A stretch of 64,000 nt of DNA from positions 964,882-1,028,881 of the forward strand of contig RDEW01000015.1 in NCBI GenBank assembly GCA_011109175.1, given 5' to 3'. The notes beneath the pieces were generated by a model. The model was not told the DNA's origin. It saw nothing but the letters and a program-made list of their open reading frames with translations, and searched no databases. Below, piece after piece: positions 20,816 through 32,084 of this stretch (position 1 is its first letter; each line of letters opens with the position of its first letter). This DNA comes from Dicyema japonicum (taxonomy: Eukaryota; Dicyemida; Rhombozoa; Dicyemidae). Both the position numbers and the translations under genes were made by a program.

Positions 20816-21149
20816 AAAAGATTTGGAAGGCAAATCAGGAAAACCTGGTCAATCTCAGTTTTGGATACCATGGAAGCGCGTTCAATATGTGCCGACAAAA
20901 GATGAATCTATGAAAAGCCTCTCAGTCTATGGAAGATCATTTACTATCTGGGAAAATATATTGATTTATTTTTTAAGAACTGAAGGGCATCGACCACAGT
21001 TTATTATTGGCTATATAAACAGGTGGTTAATTGATAAACTAGACCCAACGTTGTTTCTGATAATTTTTGAGATAAAACTGTCATATATTACCAACCATAT
21101 CTTTATATCGTTAGGAGAGATATTTATTATTAACTCAGGAAACACAAGA

Positions 21150-21727
21150 AGGCAAGATTTATTGTCTTGTAATAAGGCAGTGGGTTGATGAAGATGCAAC
21201 ATTGACCTTGGGGACGTTGAAAATAAAACTGTGCGAGGGGATGAAGATATTCGTAAGTAAAAGTACTTTCAACCGCTGTCTATATGAATTTCACTATACA
21301 GTGAAAACTCTTGACATTGCTCCTGAGAGAAGAAACTGTGAAAGCACCATTGAGACATGATTCAATATGGAACAAATTTCCAAGTTGGAGATAGCCGAAT
21401 AATCTTTATAGACGAAGTAGGTTACAATGTATCCCAGCGTGTCCGCTTTGGTAGATCTGAAAGAGGTATTCCTGTGCGTATTAGTGTGTCACATGTACGT
21501 AGTAGGAATATTTTAGTAATGGCCGCAATGACTGCACATTGTATGGTCTATCATTCTATTGTTAATGGTGCTGTTAATGGGGGAATCTTTTAAAGATAGG
21601 GGGTGATATTGATGATTTACAGCTAAGACATTTTTCTGATGTTATCCCTGAAGACTGCGGAGGATACTTCAGAAAGATGAAAGGATACATTATGAGAGCT
21701 GTTAATGGTGAAATTATTAATGAATAA
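21150..21727 (+). pseudogene. Tc1-like transposase with internal deletion
   Basis: Frames in order: QWVDEDATLTLGTLKIKLCE (helix-turn-helix), FVSKSTFNRCLYEFHYTVK, LDIAPERRNCE, then RIIFIDEVGYNVSQRVRFGR with the first catalytic Asp (FIDE), then HVRSRNILVMAAMTAHCMVY and NGAVNGGIF. After about 21597 the frame jumps to DVIPEDCGGYFRKMKGYIMR and stops at 21727, which resembles the C-terminus of the same transposase. The central part with the second and third catalytic acids is missing, so this is a deleted, non-functional copy. A 1-base shift near 21360 is also needed. Confidence 0.7.
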
Positions 21728-21739
21728 ATAAATTTTTTT

Positions 21740-22015
21740 GTTTAACTAGTATTGTTGTAAAAATTTATTTTCTGTCGTTATTGATCGATCAAGTATCGTT
21801 GTTGATTGACTATTGTCGTTAATGATTGACGAAGTTCGTTATTGATAGGAAAACTTTATAAGATTGGTGAGTAGCAATTCTACATTATTTACAATTAGTT
21901 CGGTAAAGAGGGACATTTTTAAATCTTTTAGCGAATCAAAGTGAAAGCTCTTCCGCTTAGGTTCTATTTAACCAAAATAAGGTTCCATGATTTCACAATT
22001 ATATAACCAAGAGCC
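21740..22015. other. Degenerate short repeats after the Tc1 copy
   Basis: At 21770-21855 the words GTCGTTA/TCGTTGTTGATTGAC/GTCGTTAATGATTGACG/TTCGTTATTGAT form a loose tandem array of about 20-bp units. It could be the end region of the Tc1 element. Confidence 0.4.
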
Positions 22016-22019
22016 ATAT

Positions 22020-22310
22020 TAGCTATAGCTCTTCCCAGACAGGACACACAATATTTAAATAAAGAACAGTTATGATAACTAATCGTAGGAGAACGAAGGA
22101 ATGTTCTTCACTTTTTTTTCTTTTTGTTGGTGTGTCCTTTAGTTTCGATAATGTCGTACGGTCAGTTACCCTGACCTCACTAACATGTAGGTGTCCGGCT
22201 GCCATCGACCGTCCAGCTGATAGTGTTAGGCGTCCCCACGAATCCCTTAGCGCCATTGGTGGTCCTGGTCCGGAAAGTATTTGATTGATAATATCTCCAA
22301 GCTGGTCAGG
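22020..22310 (-). repeat. Coding-like dispersed repeat of unknown family (copy 2)
   Basis: Partner of 16.73-16.92 kb. The minus strand reads DQLGDIINQILSGPGPPMAL, RDSWGRLTLSAGRSMAAGHL and then VSEVRVTD without a stop, continuing to a stop near 22023. The open frame is longer here than in copy 1. It might belong to an ORF1-like or gag-like protein of one of the LINEs, which is a guess. Confidence 0.5.
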
Positions 22311-22609
22311 TAAGGGAGTGATTAACTCGTAAGGAGGTCGTATGGTTAATTAGTCACATGTACAGTGAATCAAAATAGCTTTCATTTTAATAAACTGATC
22401 ACGGGCTGGACCGTTAGAGTGCTTGACTTAAGACACTTGGAATCTCTCAAAACATAGATCCCGGAAGAATTTCATGAAACAAAGGGACTACCACATATAT
22501 TATCAAAAAAATAAAACGGATCATCACCGTCTCGTATGCCTAGACTCAGAATCCGCAGGTGAAAGCGGTGCTTGGTTGAGAGTCCTTCAGTTTACATTCC
22601 TCGGGACTG

Positions 22610-23090
22610 TCCTTGACAATGATTCCACAAGAATATGAGTGTGCGTCTGATTTGTTCTAGATGTTCGTATGGCCCACCGTTGCAGATGGGCATGATGGTC
22701 TAAGTTAAGGGCTTCGCGCAGTAAGTCTAAGTTAAGCCTGGGAAGGAGTTCAAGAAGTAGAGGTATCAATGGAGTCATTGAGGGTGCACTGGAGACCTCC
22801 GGATTCCCTATACAGTTGGAGTCCATAGGATTAAACTTAGCAAACAAGAAGCCTGACGGGACAACTCTTCTTCCGTGGGAAATATCTCGCTTGTGATGCT
22901 ACTTTTGTGGACGGCTTGATCCCTCTCCAATCTAGTACAGCCGGCAACTCACTCCTAATCTGCCTCAGAGAAGGTCGAAAATCTTAAAAGAAAGAAGTAC
23001 GAAAACTTCAGAAAACGTTTCGTTTTCAAATCTTTTGATCGAATCACAGGAGTGATCGAATACGTTTTCTGATTTTTTGCAATCCAACGG
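22610..23090 (+). pseudogene. LINE-A 3' fragment
   Basis: The forward frame reads GRSSRSRGINGVIEGALETS, GFPIQLESIGLNLANKKPDG, then CDATFVDGLIP and EKVENLKRKKYENFRKRFVF. The LINE-A copy has GRSSRHSAMNGIIKRALESA, GFRCRIEPTGLFDNGRRPDG and VWDVTCV in order. The nuclease-like core is KPDG here. Two frame changes are needed. Confidence 0.65.
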
Positions 23091-23189
23091 CACTTATTTC
23101 GAAGAAGCAAAGGGATTAGGTGATCATGCTCAGACTTGAAGGAAGTCCATCCAGGCAGAATTCCTCTGGATGGTTGACTAAATTCTTTT

Positions 23190-23490
23190 AATTAGTTGTT
23201 TGTCTTAAATAATTGTTCAAAGACCGAGGGTAAAACCAAACTAACAAATTCCTTAATCTTGACGCGTTCCAGCAGAACCTTCAGCCGGACGTTATCCAGA
23301 TAGCTTAGGTCGATTCCAGAACTCGCCGTCAGAAAACGAAATTGTTTCCCGGTGGAAAGAATAGTTGAATCTTTTTGAATGCCGGCCAGGCATTGGGCGT
23401 CTCCTGAGTTAGATGGATCCAATGACTCCATCAGAGAAGGAAGATAAATTTTCAACTAATTAACCGTGTAGCACAACATGACGCAACGCG
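23190..23490 (-). repeat. Candidate LINE-J-tailed SINE (copy 2, most open)
   Basis: Best-preserved copy of the repeat at 8.96, 33.6 and 57.5 kb. The minus strand holds GACGCCCAATGCCTGGCCGG, GGAATCGACCTAAGCTATCT and CTGGAACGCGTCAAGATTAA, then TTTGTTAGTTTGGTTTTACC. The copy is open for 87 codons (23192-23455), but the other copies are not, so coding is doubtful. A degenerate LINE-J RT lies immediately upstream. Confidence 0.6.
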
Positions 23491-24090
23491 GCTTATTATT
23501 ACCCAGGATCTTTGTTGATGATGTGTCGAACCTCCACTTTGAGAGCCATAGTTCCAGCTTTTCAAGTATTTGTTGGACGGAATGAGTCGATGTTGAATGC
23601 TTCTGTCCTTGAAGGCAAGAATGATATCGTCGGCGTAGGAAAGGATTAAACAGTTATCATTACAGGTTTGTGGCATGTCGTTTATGTAGAGGTTGAAGAG
23701 TTGGAGGTGACAGTGGGGAACCTCAAGGGACTCCATTTGGGAAGTAGCAAGATCTTGATTTGATGTTGTTGCAGAGTACTTTTGTTCGTCTTCCATTTAG
23801 CAAGTTTCCAAGCCAAAGCTTCAAGTGCGGGTGGATGTTCGTTTTAAATATTTTTTTGTAAGGAGTTTCCTGAAACGAATGCTTTTGTAATGTCCAAAAA
23901 TATGACTACTGTACTTTGATGGTGTTTGGAAGAGTTAAATACTTCCGCAATGAATTGTGTAAGGGTTGCAGGGTGTTTTGCGGTCGACTGGTTACCCAGA
24001 ATCCGTGCTGGATTGAGGGTATTGAGATTGAATCCTGTACTTTTTCCAGAATAAGCTTTTCGAAGATCCTTGAGACTGGACTCAGAATAG
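23490..24090 (-). pseudogene. LINE-J RT fragment
   Basis: Minus-strand frames read LEKVQDSISIPSIQHGFW (about 24040), then KLWLGNLLNGRRTKVLCNNI (about 23800), then FPNGVPEVPHCHLQLFNLYI with ILSYADDIILAFKDRS (YADD intact, about 23640). The order and wording match the copy at 27.3-27.7 kb. Frames change twice. Confidence 0.65.
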
Positions 24091-24099
24091 ATATTGTTA

Positions 24100-24457
24100 T
24101 TTACTCTAATAAAATGTGAGTATTTACTATTCGTAGCTATAAATACTATGGCTCAAGTAAAAAGGCTATTATTATTGAGATAGTCTCGTGAAAGTTAAAC
24201 AAATCTTGTTATATAAAAAAGAGGAGTTAGAACATTGCATTATTATAAAGATATGTAGGTCAAAAGAAACAAAAGACCCTTTTTTGTAGGCACCCAATTA
24301 AGACCATTCTTCATGATCCCACTTTTGATGCCGCAAAAGAAAATAATATTCTAAAACTACTATATACGGCATAAAGCTACAACAACAACAAAAATATAAT
24401 AACCCCACGTTAAATTATATATTTTTATTATAAGGAAAAAGAATAGTTAATTTAATT
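24100..24457. other. Spacer, no gene seen
   Basis: AT-rich; contains a short CAA run near 24383. It sits at the 3' end of the LINE-A copy. Confidence 0.4.
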
Positions 24458-26960
24458 TTAATTATTCAGCTGTTGGGAGATGCATAAGCTATTCCCACGG
24501 ACAACAGCCAACGAGAGCCTCTCCTTGAGCCATCTCGTCTCACGAAGATCACCAGTTTTGTCGGATAGTAGTTTTCCAAGATGATTCAGGAACTTCAGCG
24601 TTTTAGGGCCAAAGTTCCCCGAAGTTTCAATCGCGACAGGTGCGAAAATGTACCTGTCGCTGATATCCGAATACTTAGCATTTTTCATTTCCTCTGCTTG
24701 AGAAGAAGGTCTGCCCGGTGAATTATTTTTTTTGCTTGGGGCGAAAGAGCAGACACAGGTCACATCCCATACAAGGTTTCGCCCTCGCTCGAAAGGAAAG
24801 GAGGTCATGCCGTCAGGGCGTCTTCCGTTGTCAAATAGACCAGTCGGTTCGATCCGGCAACGGAATCCAGCCGATTCTAATGCCCTCTTAATGATGCCGT
24901 TCATTGCCGAATGTCGAGAAGATCTGCCAATTCCGCTCCGGCATGAGAGGAGGTGGAGACCCAGTTCGTCCGATAGACAGCCACATTTGCACTTCGATTT
25001 GGTGCAAACAGGCAATCCGAGGTGTAGACATACAGCTGTACGAAGGGAGTCATCATCCAACAATCCACCAACTTCTTGACATGGGTAAACCCCAAGCCAA
25101 GATCCATCAACCGCCTCCCTCGAATTTTGGAAACAGTCCAGGCGATGTCCAGAGAGCCGGCTGACTAGGTTGGATGCCAGAGCATTCCATCTATGGATCA
25201 TCCAAGACGATTGTTGGTCTGGATTACGCGGCTCGCTAAGCCCTTCACTCCGCCACACGTCCATGTATTCAACCAAGTCATTGGACAGTTTCCGAGATGG
25301 AAGCTTTGAAAGAATTGAGTCCACTTGGTTTTTGCATGAAAGTTTTGAGGCAAAATACGCCGGGCCAGCAATTTGGCAGGGAGTAGTAAGACCGATTCCA
25401 CCCAATGATATCGGTAATTGAGTCTGTATCCATCCAGGGGTGTCAAGGAAACGTTAAGTACGAATTCAGTACATCTTTTGAGGCAATCAGAGTATTCCAT
25501 TAAAAGGGAATCACACTTATAACATGGTGCAGTCCTTAGTAAATAGTTTAATCTTGGAATGGACAAGCAGTTTCTCAATAGGAAGAGGGCAATATGGTTG
25601 TCAACATGCCGCAAACGGGTCTCAAAAGTACCGAGCTCTATTGTCCTTTCTTTAAACACGTCCACAATTCGGTCTTCGAATATAGGAGAACCAAGGAACA
25701 GAGACTCCCCAACTGGAACCGATGCATAATTTTCGAGAGTGTATTTAAACTGGTCATTGTAGAAAGTAGTCAGATCGGGACTCAAATTGATCTTGATTAA
25801 TTCACATTTGGCCTTGTTGACAGAAAGGCCAATCGCTTCGAATTCAGATATCAAACGATGCACGTCCTCCAAAACTGTATCTGGATGTCCACCAATGATT
25901 CCGTCATCCAAATACCATAAATTTAAAGGTGATTTTAAGCATGCGGCTACTCCATGGATCCCCAAAGCAAAGAGAAGAGGTCCAAGTGGGTCGCCTTGTT
26001 GAACACCAGTTCGTGATTTAATAATGGCATCGTGGAAAACCAATGATGATGGCTTAGAATATGAAAGGCGAACAATCTCCCAAATATGTGGTAAATTTTT
26101 TTGGCATAACTCCAATAAATGATCTCTCCTTATGGAATTAAATGCGTTCTTAAGATCTACTTTGCAGACAACAACGTCCTCTTTGCATTGAGACGACGAC
26201 GTGAAAAAACTCCTCACTGCGTGGACACAAGCTTTTGCACCGCCACGAACTCCAACGCCCGTCTGTATAGGACTGAAACTAGGAAGTAATCTTTGAACCT
26301 CAGAAAAGCAAGCGACTTTAGCTGCAAGTCTCCTAAACACGTTTCCAAGGTCTGACACCGCCGTCAGGCTTTCGGAAAGCAACAAGATTAGCAGAAAATA
26401 ACATATCTCGACCGAAAGGAGACAAACATCCAGAAAGAATTTTGTTGATCAGTTCGCTGTGAGATCACGTAGGTGACCGGGTCTCAAGCCATCGATACCA
26501 CCTCCACTACTAGGACGAAATGAACGCAGGGAGGTGATTATATCTTCGTTAGAGGCGAGCAATTGTTCCTCGTGGAAAGGTTTTATAGTTCTCAAGTCTT
26601 CGGGGGATCCGGGTGTTTTTTCGTAAAGACAGGAGCGTTTCAGGGATGTTTTTAAGTGTCCCAGGATCACAAACTAATAGCCGTACAGCACCACGAATAT
26701 CGCCTTCCATAAGTTTCATCCTTATTAGTTTCTTTATTAAGCGAAGTTCCTCCGTTTTCGGACGCTTTGAACTCCGGGGTGCAATTTGAGTTGATTTTAA
26801 AGCAGTAAGTGACATTTTATGTTCATTTAGAAACAGTCTAACTCTCTTTTTGATATTCGTTGCGAGAGAAGTGGATGCTTCCGTTGGTCTTCTGATCCCA
26901 AGAGTGAGTGACGGGAAAAGGAAAAATTTGACCCACTCCGAAGAAACGGCTCAGGCTTCA
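24458..26960 (-). mobile_element. LINE-A, nearly full-length non-LTR retrotransposon
   Basis: Best copy of the dominant repeat. N-terminal block WVKFFLFPSLTLGIRRPTE (about 26930), then SFRPSSGGGIDGLRPGHLRD (26490) and GNVFRRLAAKVACFSEV (26330). RT core: VDLKNAFNSIRRDHLLE, GVQQGDPLGPLLFALGI and NLWYLDDGIIGG (catalytic YLDD). C-terminal: CKCGCLSDELGLHLLSC with RHSAMNGIIKRAL, then RRPDGMTSF...GRNLVWDVTCV and RETRWLKERLSLAVVRGNS. Cys/His cluster plus PDG...WD suggests a restriction-like nuclease, as in early-branching LINEs (inference). Two long frames are intact (25198-26385 and 24458-25405). Breaks lie near 26640 (shift), 26449 (stop), 26390 and 25200-25400 (shift). Not active as it stands, but recent. 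Confidence 0.8.
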
Positions 26961-27099
26961 AAACATCCTTGATGGTGGAGATCAGAGCCTCGGCAACAGC
27001 AGTTCTTCCTAAAATTCCTATGATTGTTATCTAAAAGCTTGGATTCAGGGCACTCACAAGACTAGCACGGATATACAACATATCCATAAATAGAAACAC

Positions 27100-28340
27100 A
27101 ATTCCAACAATGTGGAATTTGGCCCACATCCACCCAGTTCAGAAACCTTGAAAACCAAAAGAGTCCTATTCTAATCGACCAATATACCTATTATGCGCTT
27201 TGTCAAAAAATTCTTGAGAAAAATGGTTTTGGACCGCATCTTCCCATATTTACCTAAAGAATTTCCAGAAAAGACCTATCTACAAGTATTCACTTGCAAA
27301 CCCTCACAAACTTTATTATGGCGGGACTCGAGTCAAAGCCCAGGCACCTCAAAACTTTATTGTGCTCGGTTGACATCCGTAGGGCTTTTGACTCGGTTCC
27401 CAGAAAAATCTTAACGAGGAAGATTTACTGCTCAGAACTCCCCAGCATTTTCAAAAGATGGCTCGGGAACTTCTCTACTGGTAGAAGAGGAAAAGTCGTA
27501 ACAAAATCCTGCCATTCGGTCTCAAAATTTCTTCCAAACGGCGTACCAAAAGTTCCCCTTGTCACCGTCGCTCTTTAACTTATTCTTGCACGATATTCCA
27601 ATTGACTCGGACAAAAATTCCATAACCCTTGCGTATGCCGACGACATAATATATGCTTGCAAGTATACATGTGTTACGATAGCTACGAACAAATTGCAAA
27701 CTATTCTGGAAAGACTCCATGAATGGTTGAAAGAAGTTCAATGTCAACGTCCACAGAAAAGTCCTTCACCTCTCTTTTTAGGTCGAATAGAAGGCTATCA
27801 AGATGTTCAGTTTTGAATAGTAAACTAATCCCAATTAAGAAACAAGCCAAGATTCTGGGAGTAACACTTGACATCCTCATGACCTTCATCACACATGTGT
27901 CAAACGTAATCAGTGCTTCTGCACGAAAGCTTAACTTCGTGAAGGTGCTCGTCTCAAAATTTAAAGGATCCTCAATCCGGTCGTTATCAACTTTATACAC
28001 CCAATTCATCGCGCCAACTATAAGTTATGGATGTGCAGCTTGGGGAACAAAACTTGTCAAAACAAACATGGATAAGATCAACTCCGCCGAGTCCAATATG
28101 ACCTAAACAATTTCCAGACTCACAGGACTACCAATAGGGGCAACCCCACTTGAGGTCCTTGTGAAGAATTCCGACCGCATATTAACCCAAAGTGGAAAAC
28201 TGCCAGAAGAACGGTGTTATCGCAAATGTGTCGGTTCCCGAGAGCAACACCGGGAAAAGATAAAAATATTGCAGAGAGATGCCGGGATCACCTGATGGAG
28301 TTTTTCTTTTAATTAGTTTGCCTGGTGATTTTTGGCTTAT
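27100..28340 (+). pseudogene. LINE-J RT copy, 5'-truncated
   Basis: Forward frames in order: KFLRKMVLDRIFPYLPKEF, LLCSVDIRRAFDSVPRKIL (RT Asp), FKRWLGNFSTGRRGKVVTKS, LPNGVPK then LSPSLFNLFLHDIPI, ITLAYADDIIYACK (YADD), KKQAKILGVTLDILMTFITH, ARKLNFVKVLVSKFKG, TLYTQFIAPTISYGCAAWGT, TGLPIGATPLEVLVKNS, and VGSREQHREKIKILQRDAGI ending in T-stop at about 28290. This is the standard layout of a Jockey-type RT and C-terminus. At least four frame changes and one internal stop (28106). The 3' tail follows but is weaker than at 2.6 kb. Confidence 0.75.
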
Positions 28341-28768
28341 CAATAATAATAAGTCCCCTCTTCAATACCTTTGGATTTCCATATCCGCATGTGCGACCGG
28401 GAAGCTGGCCCGTGCGACTACGGGCATCCAGTTGAACGCCAATACGTACTTGCGTGAGATCGAGGAAGGAACATCGTGTCAGGTTGAGGTCTCTGTTGGA
28501 GTGTGCTCGGATCACATGTGTAATTACTTTTGTGTTACCGTGGTCTTTGGAATTTTTCTTTTTCATTTCAATCAACCGGATTAAAAACTCTGGGGTGTAA
28601 AATTGAACATTATTAAAAGAGTATTCACGAATTACCAGTTATCGGAAAGCTGAGTTGGTGACGTACCTCTATTGCACTAAATGTTTATTTGATTCATGGA
28701 GGATGAATTCTATTTAATTAATATTTTAATAAATCCTCCCTTAATTAAAAAAAATTAAAGATAACTAT
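28341..28768. other. Spacer, no gene seen
   Basis: Open frames at 28279-28584 show no family. This includes the 3' flank of the tetraspanin gene. Confidence 0.35.
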
Positions 28769-29603
28769 TTAAGAACAAACTAAGGAAGTAAACAAAGCTA
28801 ATCGAGGTGTGACTTCCTCTGCAAGTGAATCGTGTAGACAAGATGCATGAATGAAAATGTCTAAAATTATATTCAAAGATGCTACCGAAATAAAGAAAAT
28901 CAAAGAAACGAAAGTAACAATGATTTTTGTGATGAACAAAATATGCTGATTGAAAATCCACCCACAGCCCTAATTTATATACAAAATTTCACAATTCTGA
29001 AGGAATTTTCAATTGTGCATGGTGGAATAGCGCAACATGACTTGGGAATAATTTCCGAATAGTCGTGAACTCCAGAAAATCCGCAACACTCATTCTGGAA
29101 GTAAATATTTTTAAAATTAACTATTTGCTGGAAAACGTCAAAATTTAAGGACTCTCCGTTGTAGTTTTGGATGGCGTTCTTTATAAAGACCTCCGAGACC
29201 AGAGTTGACTAAAGTAAACGAGAAATGCTCACATAAGAGAAGGCATTGAAGAGATACCCGGCAGCATACAAACAGACCAATAGAGTCACAACGGTCAAAC
29301 CAGCATACTTAATATTAATATTAATGGCTTACTATGCATTTGACTCTAATGTCTTTGAGAACCATCGTTAGAACTCCAAAGAAGCAAGTTATGATTGAAA
29401 GAAATCCACATGTTAGTGTGATTCCCATCGCATATTTATGGAAGCTGTCGTCAATCAAGTCTGCTGTGAAGTGACGATTTGTTGAGGATTTATACGTCAC
29501 GAAAATGAACGCAAATCCACAAATCTAGCACTCAGTTATAATTGACTACCAGATTGCTGATAAGACTGAAAATCTTAAGAATTCTTCCGAAATTGACCAA
29601 CAT
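28769..29603 (-). CDS. Tetraspanin
   Basis: Four-pass membrane protein that organises surface microdomains. Six exons: 29550-29603, 29333-29524, 29233-29307, 29122-29208, 28993-29094 and 28769-28969. They sum to 711 nt (236 residues plus stop), the usual family length, with no frame conflict. Introns are 25, 25, 24, 27 and 23 nt, all GT-AG. Features: helix 1 ICGFAFIFVTY, helix 2 YAMGITLTCGFLSIITCFFG, helix 3 YAGLTVVTLLVCLYAAGY, large loop with ECCGFSGVHDY (the CCG signature), PKSCC, a single Cys and RIGCG (six loop cysteines), and helix 4 KIIVTFVSLIFFISVASL. The start ATG at 29603 follows TTTTCAGTACA, which could be a trans-splice or intron acceptor. Which subfamily is not clear. Confidence 0.93.
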
Positions 29604-29849
29604 TGTACTGAAAATATGATTTTTCGGTTATAAAATGTTAAAAATCTACGTATTCTTTACTTTTAAGGAAGTGTCTATTTTTGGAATTAAATTTGCTTAT
29701 AAATTTCTTATTTAAGAAATTAAAGTCGTAATTTTCAACAAACTTCCTAGTCAAATACAATTTTACTAATATATTGAAATTTCTCACTAAGTACCCTCTT
29801 CCTTTTATGGGTGGGATCTACCATTTTCCTATTAATCCTCATCACTTCT

Positions 29850-30005
29850 GGCTGATTGTTTGATGACATTGGATCTGAAGGTCATGGGTTCAAATCCGAA
29901 AGATGGAGTTTTCAGCGAAGGTCAATTCTTGTCAAACAGATCCCACCCGTGAGGCGATGAGTTCTTCTGGCACGACACAGTAGTTAAAAAGGATTTTCCT
30001 ATATT
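29850..30005 (+). repeat. tRNA-like SINE with B box
   Basis: TGGCTGATTGTTTGATGAC (A-box-like), then GGATCTGAAGGTCATGGGTT and GGGTTCAAATCCG, a perfect B-box fit. Downstream TTTTCAGCGAAGGTC matches TATTCGGCGAAGGTT at the same distance in the copy at 41.1 kb. The middle of a tRNA is shortened and there is no acceptor stem, so it is not a tRNA gene. Confidence 0.55.
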
Positions 30006-30009
30006 TCTC

Positions 30010-30400
30010 CCTGACCAAATCCTCTGATGAAGATTGTATTATGAAAACTATTCCGCTAAAGAATGAAGTGATGTCCTCGATGGTAGGACGTGAGACAAAA
30101 ATGGAAGAGGGCGGACCTACTTCTCCACCCTTTGGAATCGGAAGCCTGTAATGAAGTATTGGAAGTTCTCATTTTCCAACTACACAATGACAGAATACAC
30201 CTGGTCTGAGACGTCTCATGTGTGGATGGTTTCTCATTTTCCAACTTCACAATCCAGGATCGGTTTCGGCGAGAGCCAAAACTATTAAAGATAAAAGCAC
30301 CCACCTTTGAAAGGAAAATTACCTGGATCACTGATGGTTTAAATCTTTATTTCATGGTGTCCCCTTTTTCGGGGTTAGATATAGGGTTTCCCGACCATTA
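30010..30400. repeat. Short direct repeat in unassigned DNA
   Basis: TTCTCATTTTCCAACTACAC (about 30168) recurs as TTCTCATTTTCCAACTTCAC (about 30231), 62 bp apart. The region may be the 3' part of the minus-strand LINE-J that follows; a GGATCACTGATGG word near 30330 resembles the LINE-J end. Confidence 0.4.
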
Positions 30401-31640
30401 ACATCACTTTTCGACAAATAGCGTAACTTTCCAGATCAATAGCGTAGCTTTCAGATAGAAAGTTGGCCTACCACAGCTTTAAGTTTGAGCGAACTTTCGA
30501 ATCAAAAATCTTCCCAATGAGAAGCTTCCTTGGGACTGTGTCGAAAGCCTTTTTATGTCGATAGAGACCGTTGTCGTTCGCATATGTGGTGGGTGGCACT
30601 AAAACCATCGGCTATGAATTGGGATAGTGTGGTTAAATTGGTGTTGGTGTACCAGGACGAAAACCGTGTTGGAAAGCCGATTAATGGAAATCCTGAGTAA
30701 TGGCCGATAGTACCAGTTTTTAATAAGTTTTAATAGCGTCCTGGTTAGGGAGATCGGCATGTATGAGCCAGGTTATGCCTCTGGTTTTCCAGCCTTCAAA
30801 ACTGGCTTGATAACAGAGTTCTTTCAAATCTTGGGAATAATATTGTAGTTAATGTTAAATATTAGCGTCAGTTAGCCAATTGCATAGTGGTTTAGGTGTT
30901 TTAGGTGAATCGAAGATACTTTGTAAGGGCCACAGATGCATAAGTTCATTAATATTTTGTAAGGCGCCATCTCTGAGCCTGGTGGTCTTTTATGATGATG
31001 GTTTTCAAAGATATTAAGTTCGTCGGATAGCATCTTTTCATAGGTTTCTAGATTTTATGAGTGTAAGTGTCCGGGAATTGAGGGTAGCTATAAAATTCGT
31101 GTATGATGAGAGAGGAATAAATACATGGTCAGCCTTTTGAATGGCCATATTGACAAATTTCACGGATTCATCTATCGAATGTATTTGTTATGAAAGTCCT
31201 TTGGCCAATTCCATGTCAACGAAGTTACTGAAGCCAAACTAATCAACCTTCCTATAGTTCTTGAATCTCTTCACTTCAGTCTATAATGACCGCCGTCACC
31301 GAAATCATCTTAACATAAGAAGGATGGGGTTGTGGTCGCTGGAAAAACCATAATTCACACTCCATGAACCAAGTCCTGTTAAAGAGGGGAACATAAGGTT
31401 AAATTGGGAGATGTGCAACTATCAGTGCTCATTAATGGGGTTCTTGTGTTTAATTTAGGGTCATTCAGGATAATCATATCAATAAGACCATTTGCGATGA
31501 ACTCGCCTAAGATGTCAGAGGACTGTGAAGCAAGTCAAACGGGGTGTCGGGCATTGAGGTCGCCGCATATTAGAACGTTTTTTAGTGCTGAGAGCGGGGT
31601 AGGTTTGGGATGTAGGATGTTGGGCAGAATCCTTTTGGCG
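30400..31640 (-). pseudogene. LINE-J endonuclease and RT relic
   Basis: Minus-strand frames: DLNARHPV, then LGEFIANGLIDMIILNDP and KLNTRTPL with SPNLTLCSP (31640-31380), matching the APE-endonuclease part of LINE-J at 37.9 kb (DLNAKH, LMIINDPLKHTRTPF, SPDITLCSP). Then YMPISLTRTLLKLIKT (about 30770, RT motif 1) and GFPTRFSSWYTNTNLTT (about 30660). Many stops. Confidence 0.6.
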
Positions 31641-31950
31641 AAATGTATAACTTAATCCAAAGAGACGGGAATAGCTGGATTTTGATGGTAATCTGTTCCA
31701 TAGTATTGCCACAGCCCAGAAGCTCTGATTTTAAGACAGACCAAAAATCGGCGAATCCGAGAGAGATTTAATTTAATCATCGGGAGCCGTTGGTCCAATG
31801 ACGGCTGAGTTCTTGCGAGAACTCGGAGGATTGCTTGCCATAAAGAAAAGGGATCAACGAGAAGGGTTATGGCTAAGACAAAAGATTGGAATAGCCATAC
31901 TCCGAGGGAACTCGTTCGCAATCCACGCAGCAGGCTTCCTCAACTGACAT
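31640..31950 (+). pseudogene. LINE-A 3' fragment
   Basis: The forward frame reads GAVGPMTAEFLRELGGLLAI, then KKRDQREGLWLRQKIGIAIL and RGNSFAIHAAGFLN with a stop. This matches the LINE-A end (GNFGPKTLKFLNHLGKLL, RETRWLKERLSLAVV, RGNSLCISQQLNN, stop). It is intact for the last about 55 residues. Confidence 0.65.
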
Positions 31951-32084
31951 TTGTTTAATTGTTAAAAAATTTTTTGTTTAAAAAAATTAATTAATTTAAT
32001 AATAATTAATTTAAGAGAAAATTTAAATGTTAAATAATTTATTCTAGTTAAAACTTAAAATCTAAAATTTTTAATTATCGATTA

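Noticed and set aside
20815-21150. Separate gene upstream of the Tc1 transposase
   Set aside because: The open frame (20751-21188) begins in a dead LINE-J RT and ends in the Tc1 helix-turn-helix region in another frame. No motif of its own.
24732-25421. Several plus-strand open frames of 80-115 codons
   Set aside because: They are antisense to the intact LINE-A C-terminal frame.
28755-28961. 68-codon minus-strand open frame at the tetraspanin 3' end
   Set aside because: It is a shadow frame of the last tetraspanin exon, which carries the fourth membrane helix in another frame.
29850-29925. Possible tRNA gene
   Set aside because: A clean B box is present, but the acceptor stem and part of the anticodon arm are missing, and the block recurs elsewhere. 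A SINE is the better reading.
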